This document shows, one piece after another, positions 17,776 to 25,330 of a stretch of DNA of 64,000 nt. Position 1 is the stretch's first letter, and the number at the start of each line of letters is the position of its first letter. The DNA is from Gordonia sediminis (lineage in GTDB: Bacteria > Actinomycetota > Actinomycetes > Mycobacteriales > Mycobacteriaceae): NCBI GenBank assembly GCA_004193205.1, contig RZUM01000006.1, positions 310,001 to 374,000 on the forward strand, in the 5' to 3' direction. A model generated the notes under the pieces. It was not told the origin of the DNA, searched no databases, and worked only from the letters and a program-made list of their open reading frames with translations. A program made the position numbers and the translations under genes.

Positions 17776-18558
17776 TCAGCGCCTCATGCCAGAGGTGAGT
17801 GTAAGCGACTGGTCGAGAGCATCGATGATTATTCGACCAACCTCCGCATGTGCGCGATCGTTCGGGATGTCGTGATAGCCGCCGGCGATCGTCACCGCAC
17901 GCCCAGACAGCAGTTCGCCCGCAAATGCGACCGCTCGAGGGGCCGGCGCGAAGGCATCGTGTTCGCCATTCACCAATAGCACCGGCAGGCCTAGCGCGGG
18001 AAGCGAACATCGAATCCTCGATCCTGCGAGGCCGATTGCCGACCAGAGGTTACTTTCGGTCGGTCCGGTGTCGAATCGCAGCGGGTCGTTGGCCAGCGCA
18101 TCGAGGTAGGCCTCGTCCCGGGACATAACCAGGTCGGTTCGACCCGCCGCTGCGGCGGGAAGGCCCCACAGCGGTGCTCCGGTCATCGCGAGACATGTCC
18201 ATTTACCCGGCTCACTGATGGCCAGCATTGCTCCGGCGAGTGCGCCGAGTGAATGTCCCACAATCGCGACAGGCAACGTGGGTTCATCGGTTTCGATGTG
18301 ATCCACCAATATGGCTGCGTTCTCGGCCAATTCGGCCACCGACGGAAAGTAGCCGCGCGGCGTTCCTCCGGTGTGTCCGTGCCCCACGTGATCTGGGCCG
18401 AACACGTCGTATCCGCCGGCGTTCAGCGCGTGGGCGAGACGGTGGTAGTGCCCCGTATGTTCGCCGAATCCATGCAGAAGAAGAACTCTCGCGCGCGGGT
18501 TGTCTGCACGCCACGAGCGGTAGTAGAAGGGGTGGCGGTATCCGTCGATGAATGGCAT
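17776..18558 (-). CDS. Alpha/beta hydrolase, monoacylglycerol lipase-like (first copy)
   Basis: A 260-residue serine hydrolase. The oxyanion region LLLHGFGEHTGHY (about 27-38), the nucleophile elbow GHSLG with Ser103, an Asp in VNGEHDAF and a His in GGYHDIPND form a full catalytic set. The HGFGEHTGHY and DHVGHGHTGG pattern is that of monoacylglycerol lipase/lysophospholipase-like enzymes, so it probably hydrolyses an ester of a small alcohol. Its promoter holds a TTGTCGACAA site, which ties it to the GntR-controlled module B rather than module A. A second copy of the same length class is at 36757-37557. An ester feeding glycerol to the FGGY kinase of module B would fit, but that is inference. 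Confidence 0.84.
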   Translation of the reverse strand: MPFIDGYRHPFYYRSWRADNPRARVLLLHGFGEHTGHYHRLAHALNAGGYDVFGPDHVGHGHTGGTPRGYFPSVAELAENAAILVDHIETDEPTLPVAIVGHSLGALAGAMLAISEPGKWTCLAMTGAPLWGLPAAAAGRTDLVMSRDEAYLDALANDPLRFDTGPTESNLWSAIGLAGSRIRCSLPALGLPVLLVNGEHDAFAPAPRAVAFAGELLSGRAVTIAGGYHDIPNDRAHAEVGRIIIDALDQSLTLTSGMRR

Positions 18559-18616
18559 CAGTGCGCTCCATTCTTGGTCATGTGGTCCTCATGAGAGCCT
18601 CGGTACTATTGTCTAG

Positions 18617-18626
18617 TTGTCGACAA
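18617..18626. promoter_or_regulatory. TTGTCGACAA candidate GntR operator, hydrolase promoter
   Basis: A perfect 10-bp palindrome flanked by TAG on both sides, 59 bases before the alpha/beta hydrolase. It is one of five related sites at module B promoters and fits the size and symmetry of GntR/FadR-type operators. Confidence 0.65.
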
Positions 18627-18712
18627 TAGCCAAAAATGACGGCCAGCACAATGCTCGGCTCGCCCCTTGGTGGCTGGATCGCCTCGCGACGGAGACCACC
18701 TCGCTTGCCCCC

Positions 18713-19630
18713 TCACCCACTCAGCAACGGCTGGACCTCTATCGCGATCCGCCGAACAAAGTGCTCCGGCCTGGCCTGCGCCGTGGGCTGGAAGACGATG
18801 GTGTCGGCACCTGCTGCCCGCCAGCGGAACGCTTGTTCGGCAACGTCGCCGGACGTAGAACCGAATGCCGCGAGGTCTCCGGGATCACCCTCAAAGTGCC
18901 ACGCGCGCAATTCATCAGCGATCACAGCGGGTGCATCGGGCCCGATCGCGCATGGCACGAAGGCAACGACAGGGTGCGGGGTGTTCCGGCCCACCCGGTT
19001 CGCGCCCTCGCAGATGTGCCGCCGTGCCCGACGCACACCGTCGGGCGCGGTCCCGCCGGTCAGGATGGTGCCGTCAGCGAGTTCGCCACTCAGAGCCAGA
19101 GTTTGCGGGCCTGTGGCCCCCACCAACAGGTCGAGTCGCCCGGCAGGAGGAAACACGAGTTGGACGGCGTCGAGGTGGATGTAGCGGCCGTGAAAGGTGA
19201 CGTTGTTTCCATCGAGAAGCTTTCGGAGACAGTGAGTGTACTCACGCAGCAGAGTCATTGGCGACTCCACACGACGGCCGATCTGCGCCATCCACTCCTG
19301 CACTCCGTGCCCGATCCCAACGCGAAGCCGGCCCGGATACAGTCGCGCCAGTGTGGCGACCTCCATCGCAGTCGTGGACACCGACCTCAGTGGCACTGGT
19401 AAGACACCGATACCGACGGTCAGGGATCGACTGTGCGCCAAGGCGACACTTGCGGCAGCGATGCTTCCGTGAAGAAAGCAGTCCTCCCACAACCAGAGTT
19501 CATGAAGTCCGGCCTCGTCCGCCGCGCGGGCCACGCTTGGTAGAAGTTCGGGCGGATGCTGCGGTCGGAATACGCAGCCTACCCGCGAGACGTTCGATCC
19601 CAGCTGAGTCTCATCAGGGCGGGTCGGCAT
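18713..19630 (-). CDS. Luciferase-like (probably F420-dependent) oxidoreductase
   Basis: A 305-residue TIM-barrel protein of the LLM family. The pattern AADEAGLHELWLWED (about 36-50), a LTVGIGVLPVPLRS beta-strand segment and TMEVATLARLYPGRLRVGIGHG are typical of F420-dependent members such as those related to methylene-tetrahydromethanopterin reductase. GAGGAGG precedes the ATG. It starts 9 bases after the P-loop kinase gene, so it is the last gene of the lyase-racemase-kinase operon. The substrate is unknown; a redox step on a pathway intermediate is plausible. FMN cannot be ruled out as the cofactor. Confidence 0.84.
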   Translation of the reverse strand: MPTRPDETQLGSNVSRVGCVFRPQHPPELLPSVARAADEAGLHELWLWEDCFLHGSIAAASVALAHSRSLTVGIGVLPVPLRSVSTTAMEVATLARLYPGRLRVGIGHGVQEWMAQIGRRVESPMTLLREYTHCLRKLLDGNNVTFHGRYIHLDAVQLVFPPAGRLDLLVGATGPQTLALSGELADGTILTGGTAPDGVRRARRHICEGANRVGRNTPHPVVAFVPCAIGPDAPAVIADELRAWHFEGDPGDLAAFGSTSGDVAEQAFRWRAAGADTIVFQPTAQARPEHFVRRIAIEVQPLLSG

Positions 19631-19639
19631 GACGCCTCC

Positions 19640-20287
19640 TCAGGAACTGTGCACCAACCGTTCGCGACCACCCGCGTCCATCCGGTCGGGGCCGGTAACG
19701 GGCTCCCGCAGTCGGGCATCGTTACCATCAATCATGAAATCGGCTCGCGTCCATGGCAGATCGCGTTGATGGAAGAACCGTTCATGCGCGTTCCAGTCGT
19801 CCATGAAATCCAGGCTGTCGATGCCCGCGCGCAACCGCTCCCGTTGCCGGTAGGCACGCACGTCCGCAGACGCCTGAACCCAAACGTTGACGTCGAGCCA
19901 CTCGGCGACCGACCGGTGTGCCGCACCTACCCCTTCGACGATCAGGCAGCGGGTCGAGTCACCGATCCGGATCGCACCGCAGCGCTGCTGGCGCACCCAG
20001 CCCGGCGGCCGGTACTCGACCGGCAACGCACCCTTCGCAACCGGGATCAGGATCTCGGTGCGCAACAGTTCATGCCACTCGAAGTATGAATGGTGCCAAG
20101 CGAGATCATCGGTGTGCACCACCGCTGTCACCTCGGGGTGCGCCGACCTCAGGTAGCGCGCGACGGAGGTCTTGCCCGATGCACTGGAACCGTCGACCCC
20201 GACAACCAATATGTGCCGGTTGGTTGAGGCCAGGTGCTCGTCGATGCGCTCGACGAGTCGATCGAGGCTGCCGATCATTGCGTTCAC
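19640..20287 (-). CDS. P-loop (uridine kinase-like) NTPase/kinase
   Basis: A protein of up to 215 residues with a Walker A loop VDGSSASGKTS (about residues 31-41) and the TDD acidic motif (about 78-80) typical of the uridine kinase/phosphoribulokinase branch. LIVEGVGAAH and a helical C-terminus follow. The GTG at 20287 overlaps the racemase stop (GTGA); an ATG three codons in (20278) is the alternative start. It is probably a small-molecule kinase; the actual substrate is not evident, and salvage uridine kinase is unlikely given the operon. No equivalent occurs in module A. Confidence 0.72.
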   Translation of the reverse strand: MNAMIGSLDRLVERIDEHLASTNRHILVVGVDGSSASGKTSVARYLRSAHPEVTAVVHTDDLAWHHSYFEWHELLRTEILIPVAKGALPVEYRPPGWVRQQRCGAIRIGDSTRCLIVEGVGAAHRSVAEWLDVNVWVQASADVRAYRQRERLRAGIDSLDFMDDWNAHERFFHQRDLPWTRADFMIDGNDARLREPVTGPDRMDAGGRERLVHSS

Positions 20288-21324
20288 GTCGGATCTCCGG
20301 TCGGCCAGGTGTCCGACAGGGTGTAGCCGGTCGGGTACGGATCGGCCGGATCGAGCCCGACCTGGCTGAGTTCGGTGATGTAGGCCTGCCCACGAACCCG
20401 CGGGATGATCGCGTCGTAGGGGCCCACCGACGTGAGGCGGTCGATTCGACTGTGGAACCGGCTACCGATGACCGATTCATGGACGAACTCCTCGCCGACA
20501 TCGATGAGACCTTTCGCCTTCAGCACCGACAGACGCGCGGATGTGCCGGTACCACAGGGTGACCGGTCGAGTCGTCCGGGCGAGACGATGACGGCGTTGC
20601 GGGCGGTGAGAACTCCGTCCACGCGCGAAAGGGGTCCGGCGATCTCGGTCTGGGTGATGCCGGCGAACTCCGGGTTCAGCGGATGCTGGACGGGAATCTG
20701 CTTGGCGGCGGCGGTCTTCAATCGCTGTCCCAGATCGCAGAGATCACGGGCCTCGTCCGGGGTGAGTGCGAATCCGAGTTGTTCGGCGTCGGCGATGACA
20801 TAGGTCATCCCGCCCCACGCGACATCGACGGTCAGTGTGGGGTAACCGTCGAGCTCGAGTGGCACCGAGATCTCGTAGGCGAAGGCCGGCTGGTTCTCGA
20901 ACTCGACGCCGGTGACCTTGCCGTCTCGGCAGGTGCAGTGCAGGCGGATAATGCCGGCCGGCGCTTCGAGGACGACGTCGGTGACCGGTTCGGTCATCGG
21001 GATCATGCCAGTTTCGAGCAGCGCTGTCGCGACACACATGGTGTTGCTGCCCGACATCGCGGGGTACTCGGTGGATTCGGCGATGACATAACCCATCTGG
21101 GCTTCCGGGTCGGTGGCCGGGACGACGAAGTTGACACACTGGGTGACCGATCCGCGAGGCTCGTGGAGCAGCAGTTTGCGCAGATCGTCGTTGTGGTCGC
21201 GGAAGTACTTCATCTTCTCGAAGACGGTGCTGCCGGGGACGTCGCCGATGCCGCCGGTGACGACGTTGTTGATCTCGCCGCCGACATGGCATTTCACGAC
21301 GTTGATGACTCGGTTCCAGCGCAT
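20284..21324 (-). CDS. Proline racemase family enzyme (Ser/Cys type)
   Basis: A 346-residue member of the proline racemase/hydroxyproline 2-epimerase/trans-3-hydroxyproline dehydratase family. The second catalytic cysteine is present as Cys257 in DRSPCGTGTS. At the position of the first catalytic cysteine, in MSGSN, there is Ser91, and the usual His two residues later is also Ser. Family knowledge assigns Cys/Cys pairs to racemases and epimerases and Cys/Thr to dehydratases; Ser/Cys members have been reported with epimerase and/or dehydratase activity on hydroxyprolines. With a DapA-family lyase, FAD enzymes, an aldehyde dehydrogenase and an APC permease nearby, a hydroxyproline-like imino-acid pathway is a reasonable hypothesis. 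It follows the lyase gene after a hairpin. Confidence 0.86.
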   Translation of the reverse strand: MRWNRVINVVKCHVGGEINNVVTGGIGDVPGSTVFEKMKYFRDHNDDLRKLLLHEPRGSVTQCVNFVVPATDPEAQMGYVIAESTEYPAMSGSNTMCVATALLETGMIPMTEPVTDVVLEAPAGIIRLHCTCRDGKVTGVEFENQPAFAYEISVPLELDGYPTLTVDVAWGGMTYVIADAEQLGFALTPDEARDLCDLGQRLKTAAAKQIPVQHPLNPEFAGITQTEIAGPLSRVDGVLTARNAVIVSPGRLDRSPCGTGTSARLSVLKAKGLIDVGEEFVHESVIGSRFHSRIDRLTSVGPYDAIIPRVRGQAYITELSQVGLDPADPYPTGYTLSDTWPTGDPT

Positions 21325-21367
21325 GGGGTCCTCCGGGTGGCCGCTACTGGTGGGTGTGGGTGTGGAT

Positions 21368-21400
21368 CGGGGGCCGTCAGGTCCATCCTGACGGCCCCCG
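21368..21400 (-). terminator. Intra-operon hairpin between lyase and racemase genes
   Basis: CGGGGGCCGTCAGG and its perfect complement enclose a 5-base loop; the stem is 14-15 bp. It lies between the DapA-family gene (ends 21436) and the racemase (starts 21324). It could end most transcripts after the lyase or stabilise its mRNA; no good U-run follows. Confidence 0.6.
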
Positions 21401-21435
21401 AGTCGCTGTGGCGTGAGAAGTGGTGAACTAGCGGA

Positions 21436-22332
21436 TCACGCGTAGTTCAGACCGGTCTCGGCGATGAGCTTGGTGAGCTCGTCCTGCTTGTCCGCCGACA
21501 GCGGGCCATAGGGCGCACGTGCCACGCCCAGGTCGTGTCCAGCAGCGGCAGCCGCTGCCTTGGTGGCCACCGCGTAGCCCTCCTTGCCGAGGAAGTCGAA
21601 GACGTTCCAGAGCCGCTTGAAGATCTCGAGCGCCTCGGCGGTCTTTCCTTCCTTGGCGAGTTCGAAGATCGCGACGCATTCCTTGGGTGCGAAGTTCGGT
21701 GCGCCCCAGATCGATCCGGCAGCCCCGGCGGTGAAGGCGGGCAGCAGGATGGTGTCCCAGCCGACGAAGGTGTCGATCGAGTCGCCGAGGTTGAAGATGA
21801 GGTCCAGGGCCTGCTCCATCGACCCCGAGGTGTCCTTGATGTACTTCACGGCGTCGGTGCGCTCGAGCAGATCGCGGTAGAACGCGCGATCGAGGTTCAT
21901 GCCCGTGACACCGGGCAGGTTGTAGGCGATCACGGGCACATTGCCGGCCTCCCCGACGGTCGCGAAGTACTCGATGACCTCGTCGCGGGTGGGTGCCTCG
22001 TAGAACGGCTGGACCAGCAGTACCGCGTCGGCGCCGTTGTCGGCGGCGTGCTTGGTGAGCTCGATGGCCTCGGCGGTGCTCGTCGAACCGGTCTGCGGGG
22101 CGACCGGGACACGGCCCGCGGCCTGATCGATGACGACCTTGTTCACGAACTTGCGCTCATCAGAGGTCAGTGCCGCGAACTCGCCGGTGCTGCCACAGGG
22201 AACCAAGCCATGCAGGCCGTTGTCGATCAAGAAGTCAACATGCGCGCGAAGGGCACCTTCATCGACCGAACCGTCGGCGGCAAACGGAGTGGACACGGCG
22301 GCGATGATGCCGCCCAGCTTCTTGGTGGTCAT
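21436..22332 (-). CDS. DapA/N-acetylneuraminate lyase family enzyme (module B)
   Basis: A 298-residue class I lyase, clearly related to the module A protein at 8878-9759: both share HGLVPCGSTGEF and the Schiff-base segment, here Lys166 in YIKDTSG, with Tyr137 in AYNLPGVTG. In hydroxyproline catabolism a member of this family (1-pyrroline-4-hydroxy-2-carboxylate deaminase) makes 2-oxoglutarate semialdehyde. The adjacent racemase-family gene and the aldehyde dehydrogenase at 27047-28483 would fit that route. Other 2-oxo-acid aldolase or dehydratase functions are equally allowed by the motifs. It has its own promoter with a TTGTCGACAA site. Confidence 0.86.
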   Translation of the reverse strand: MTTKKLGGIIAAVSTPFAADGSVDEGALRAHVDFLIDNGLHGLVPCGSTGEFAALTSDERKFVNKVVIDQAAGRVPVAPQTGSTSTAEAIELTKHAADNGADAVLLVQPFYEAPTRDEVIEYFATVGEAGNVPVIAYNLPGVTGMNLDRAFYRDLLERTDAVKYIKDTSGSMEQALDLIFNLGDSIDTFVGWDTILLPAFTAGAAGSIWGAPNFAPKECVAIFELAKEGKTAEALEIFKRLWNVFDFLGKEGYAVATKAAAAAAGHDLGVARAPYGPLSADKQDELTKLIAETGLNYA

Positions 22333-22402
22333 GGTGTGTTCTTCCTGGTTCGTTATGCGGGAGTATGTCGGGAGAGGCGGATCTCAGCTTCGCCTTGATC
22401 TA

Positions 22403-22412
22403 TTGTCGACAA
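22403..22412. promoter_or_regulatory. TTGTCGACAA candidate GntR operator, lyase promoter
   Basis: This is the most extended copy of the motif: the core is flanked by GATCTA on the left and GAGATC on the right, giving near-perfect dyad symmetry over 22 bases. It lies 71 bases before the module B lyase gene. The related half TTGTCGATAG follows at 22441. Confidence 0.72.
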
Positions 22413-22496
22413 GAGATCAATATACACGCGTTTGTGGGTGTTGTCGATAGTCTGTGCGGCAATTTCCACGGCTGACGTCTGATGGTGAACATGCGC

Positions 22497-22524
22497 CGAG
22501 GCGCCCCACGGATGGGGCGCCTCG
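22497..22524 (-). terminator. Hairpin ending the permease-to-flavoprotein operon
   Basis: CGAGGCGCCCC and its exact complement enclose a 6-base loop. It lies 47 bases downstream of the last gene of the six-gene operon (stop at 22572), before the promoter of the lyase gene. Confidence 0.65.
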
Positions 22525-22571
22525 AAGTCACAATCATGCTGTGCGCAAGCCGGTTTCATATCCGAGCGGGG

Positions 22572-23876
22572 TCAGCCCACCCCGATCAGCGCGCGCCGCC
22601 CGGGGACGAATCCGGTAGCTCGGGCATTGTCGATGCTCACGCTGACATCGCCGCCGTCGGGCCGTACTCGGTCCATGATCGACCACGGCACCCGGAACAC
22701 CCGGCCGGGCGACGCCGGCCACGGCAATGTCTTCGTGGTCACGAGGTGTCCGTCCTGGTGGATGGCCACGCGGGGCCGGCGCACCAGTTCGTCGGTCCAC
22801 AGCAGGAGTCGTCGACGCGGCGGCGCGGGCTCACCTGGGGCCATCAGGCCCGGCGCGACCCAGCGCAGCGGGGCCTCGCAGGTGATGCGCAGTTGCTGCG
22901 ACGACGCCCAGGACAGGGTGGCGAGGTAGTCGGCGACGCGGTCGGCGACGTGGGTGCCGTCGAGCACAGCGATGTCGGCGGTGTCGACCGGGTGCAGCAT
23001 GTTGCCTGCGGCGAAGACGCCCGGGGCATCGGTGCGTAGGGCGGTGTCAACAAGCGGACCGAGGGTGGCGGGGTCGAGGGCGATGCCGGCGGCGCGCGGC
23101 AGTTCGTGGTCCGGAATCCAGTCGCCGCTGAAGATCACGGTGTCACAGGCGATGTGTTCGCGTGCTCCAGTGTCGATGTTCTCGACCTCCACACTCTCGA
23201 GGCGGTGCTTGCCAGTGATGCCGACGATGCGGGTGCGGGTGCGCACGGGGACCCGCAGCAGCGTCGTGCCGGGGATGTTGAAGGCGGCATACGACTCCGG
23301 TGACGGGTATTCGGTGGTCATCAGGACGGGCCGGCATCCGGCGTGACGCAGGGTCATGGCCGCCGACCAGCTGACGAGTTCGGCGCCGACGATCACCGCA
23401 CGTTTGCCCACCTTCTTGTGCTGCAAGTGGACGATGTTCTGGAGTTGTCCGGTGGTGTAGACGCCTTGGGGCCGGTCGCCGGGGATGAGTCGGGCGGGGC
23501 GGGCACGCTCGCGGGCGCCGGTGGCGAGTACCAGGGCTTTCGGTGTGACGGTCAGGAGTCCGTCGGGGGTGGTGACCTGCAGGGTCCGGTCGGCGGACAT
23601 GGCGGTCACGGTCGCGCTGGTCCGGATGTCGACGCCCGCGCGGGCGGCGGCTTCGGTGAGACGTCTGGCGTAGTTCGGGCCGCTGATGAAGGTGTGCAGG
23701 TCGCGGATGCCGTATCCGGGGTGGTCGCAGTGGCGTGGTATGCCACCGGCGGTCGGTTCGCGGTCGAGGACCAGCGCGCTGATGCCGTGCTTGTCGCCGA
23801 GCGCGGTGGCGGCGGCCAGTCCGGCCGGTCCGGCGCCGACGATGGCCACGTCGGGGGTGAGGATGGGGCTGCTCAT
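22572..23876 (-). CDS. HcnB/LhpE-like FAD/NAD(P)-dependent oxidoreductase
   Basis: A 434-residue pyridine-nucleotide-disulfide-type flavoprotein. The FAD loop IVGAGPAGLAAATAL is at about 11-25, the second dinucleotide motif VIVGAELVSW in the middle, and GVFAAGNM near residue 320. The start at 23876 overlaps the stop of the GlpA-like gene by ATGA; an upstream in-frame extension is inside that gene and is rejected. Such proteins pair with GlpA- or HcnC-like subunits in membrane-linked dehydrogenases (GlpABC-like glycerol-3-phosphate, LhpBEF D-hydroxyproline, HcnABC). The third small iron-sulfur or DUF1667 subunit seen in many such complexes is not found here. Confidence 0.86.
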   Translation of the reverse strand: MSSPILTPDVAIVGAGPAGLAAATALGDKHGISALVLDREPTAGGIPRHCDHPGYGIRDLHTFISGPNYARRLTEAAARAGVDIRTSATVTAMSADRTLQVTTPDGLLTVTPKALVLATGARERARPARLIPGDRPQGVYTTGQLQNIVHLQHKKVGKRAVIVGAELVSWSAAMTLRHAGCRPVLMTTEYPSPESYAAFNIPGTTLLRVPVRTRTRIVGITGKHRLESVEVENIDTGAREHIACDTVIFSGDWIPDHELPRAAGIALDPATLGPLVDTALRTDAPGVFAAGNMLHPVDTADIAVLDGTHVADRVADYLATLSWASSQQLRITCEAPLRWVAPGLMAPGEPAPPRRRLLLWTDELVRRPRVAIHQDGHLVTTKTLPWPASPGRVFRVPWSIMDRVRPDGGDVSVSIDNARATGFVPGRRALIGVG

Positions 23877-25330
23877 GAGCGGGCGCCTTTCAGGGTGGTC
23901 GTCTGCGGTACCCGGATGACATTTGACGTCCTTGCACTGCAATTCTTTTCGGCCATATCGGAGACCTCGGCGCCGCAGAAGAACCCTTGGCAGCGTCCAT
24001 TCATGGCGCGGGTGCGCTTGCGGAGTCCTTCGAGGGTCACCGGCGGGATCGTCGAGGAGTAGGCGTCGCGGATCTCGCCGGCGGTGACGCGTTCGCAGAA
24101 GCAGACAACCTTGCCATATGCGCGATCACCAGCGATCTTGGCGGCGTCTTGATACGGGCGGGTGAAGGCCTCGCCGATGTTGGGCATCGCCGGCGGGTCG
24201 GGCAGATCGTCTCGGGGTGTACCGAGGACCCCGGCGTCGTCGAGGAGTTCGCAGACGTATTCGGCGACCGCAATTCCGGAGGTGAGGCCGGTGGATCGGA
24301 TGCCGCCGACGAGGAGGTAGCGCTGATCGGCGTCGAGTTCGATCAGGTAGTCGCCGTAGTCGGTGGCTGCGCGCAAGCCGGCGTAGGTGGCGGTGACTTC
24401 TTCGTCGAGGAGTTCGGGCATGAGACGCCGGCCTTTGCCGAGCAGGAACTCGAACCCGCCCTCGGACGTGCCGGTGTCGGTGCGGTCGGTGAGATCTTCG
24501 GCGGTGGGGCCGAGCATGACGTTGCCGTAGATGGTTGGGCTGACCAGGACGCCCTTGCCGCGTGAGGTGGGCACCGGGAGCACGATCTTGTCGACGAGCC
24601 GTCGGGCGAGTTTGTCGAACACGAACAGTTCACCGCGGCGTGGTGTCACGTGGAATCGGTCGTAGCCGAATTGTTGATCGAGGTAATCGCAGCCGAGTCC
24701 GGCCGCGTTGACGACCCACCGTGCGATGATCGGACCCCGCCCGGTCTCGAGCCGAGTGGTCTGGGTTTCGGGTTGCTGGACAACGTTTTTCACCGGCGAA
24801 CTGGTGTGCAGCACCACGCCGCGGTTGACCGCATCCGTGGCGAGCGCGAGATTGGTCGTCCAGGTACAGATGATGGATTCGTCCGGGACCGTCAAGCCGG
24901 CCAGTGCCCCGTCACCGAGATGGGGTACCTGACGGTAGACCTCGTCGGCGTCGACGATCTCGCAGGCGTGGTAGCCGTTGGCGGCAGCCTTGTCTTTCAG
25001 CCCGGGCAGTGCCTCGCGTTCTTCTTCGGTCCAGGCGACCAGGAGTGCGCCGGTGTGCTCGATCGGGATGCCGGTCTGCTTGGCGTACTCGGAGAGCAGG
25101 GTGTAACCGCGGCTGACCATGCGTGATTCCAGGGTGCCGGGTTTGGCGTCGAAGCCGGTGTGCAGGATCGCGGTGTTGGCCTTGCTGGTTCCCTCGCACA
25201 CGTCTTCGCGGGCCTCGATGAGGGCGACGCTGTGGCGGTAACCGGCGAGGTCGCGGGCGATGGCCGAGCCGACGATACCGGCACCGATCACGGCGAAGTC
25301 GTAGATGTGAGGATCGGCGGGGGCGGTCAT
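23873..25330 (-). CDS. GlpA-like FAD oxidoreductase with C-terminal BFD [2Fe-2S] domain
   Basis: A 485-residue protein. The DAO-type FAD domain (about 1-370) starts with FAVIGAGIVGSAIARDL; TSKANTAILHTGFDA (about 50-64) is characteristic of the glycerol-3-phosphate dehydrogenase branch. The C-terminal BFD-like domain (about 400-470) has the four cysteines in CFCERVT and RCQGFFC. It is coupled by ATGA on both sides, to the FGGY kinase upstream and the HcnB-like flavoprotein downstream, the usual order for a polyol-phosphate oxidation set. It may oxidise glycerol-3-phosphate or a related phosphorylated polyol. A D-hydroxyproline dehydrogenase role is an alternative, given the racemase, but the TSKANTAILH motif favours the GlpA branch. 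Confidence 0.86.
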   Translation of the reverse strand: MTAPADPHIYDFAVIGAGIVGSAIARDLAGYRHSVALIEAREDVCEGTSKANTAILHTGFDAKPGTLESRMVSRGYTLLSEYAKQTGIPIEHTGALLVAWTEEEREALPGLKDKAAANGYHACEIVDADEVYRQVPHLGDGALAGLTVPDESIICTWTTNLALATDAVNRGVVLHTSSPVKNVVQQPETQTTRLETGRGPIIARWVVNAAGLGCDYLDQQFGYDRFHVTPRRGELFVFDKLARRLVDKIVLPVPTSRGKGVLVSPTIYGNVMLGPTAEDLTDRTDTGTSEGGFEFLLGKGRRLMPELLDEEVTATYAGLRAATDYGDYLIELDADQRYLLVGGIRSTGLTSGIAVAEYVCELLDDAGVLGTPRDDLPDPPAMPNIGEAFTRPYQDAAKIAGDRAYGKVVCFCERVTAGEIRDAYSSTIPPVTLEGLRKRTRAMNGRCQGFFCGAEVSDMAEKNCSARTSNVIRVPQTTTLKGARS

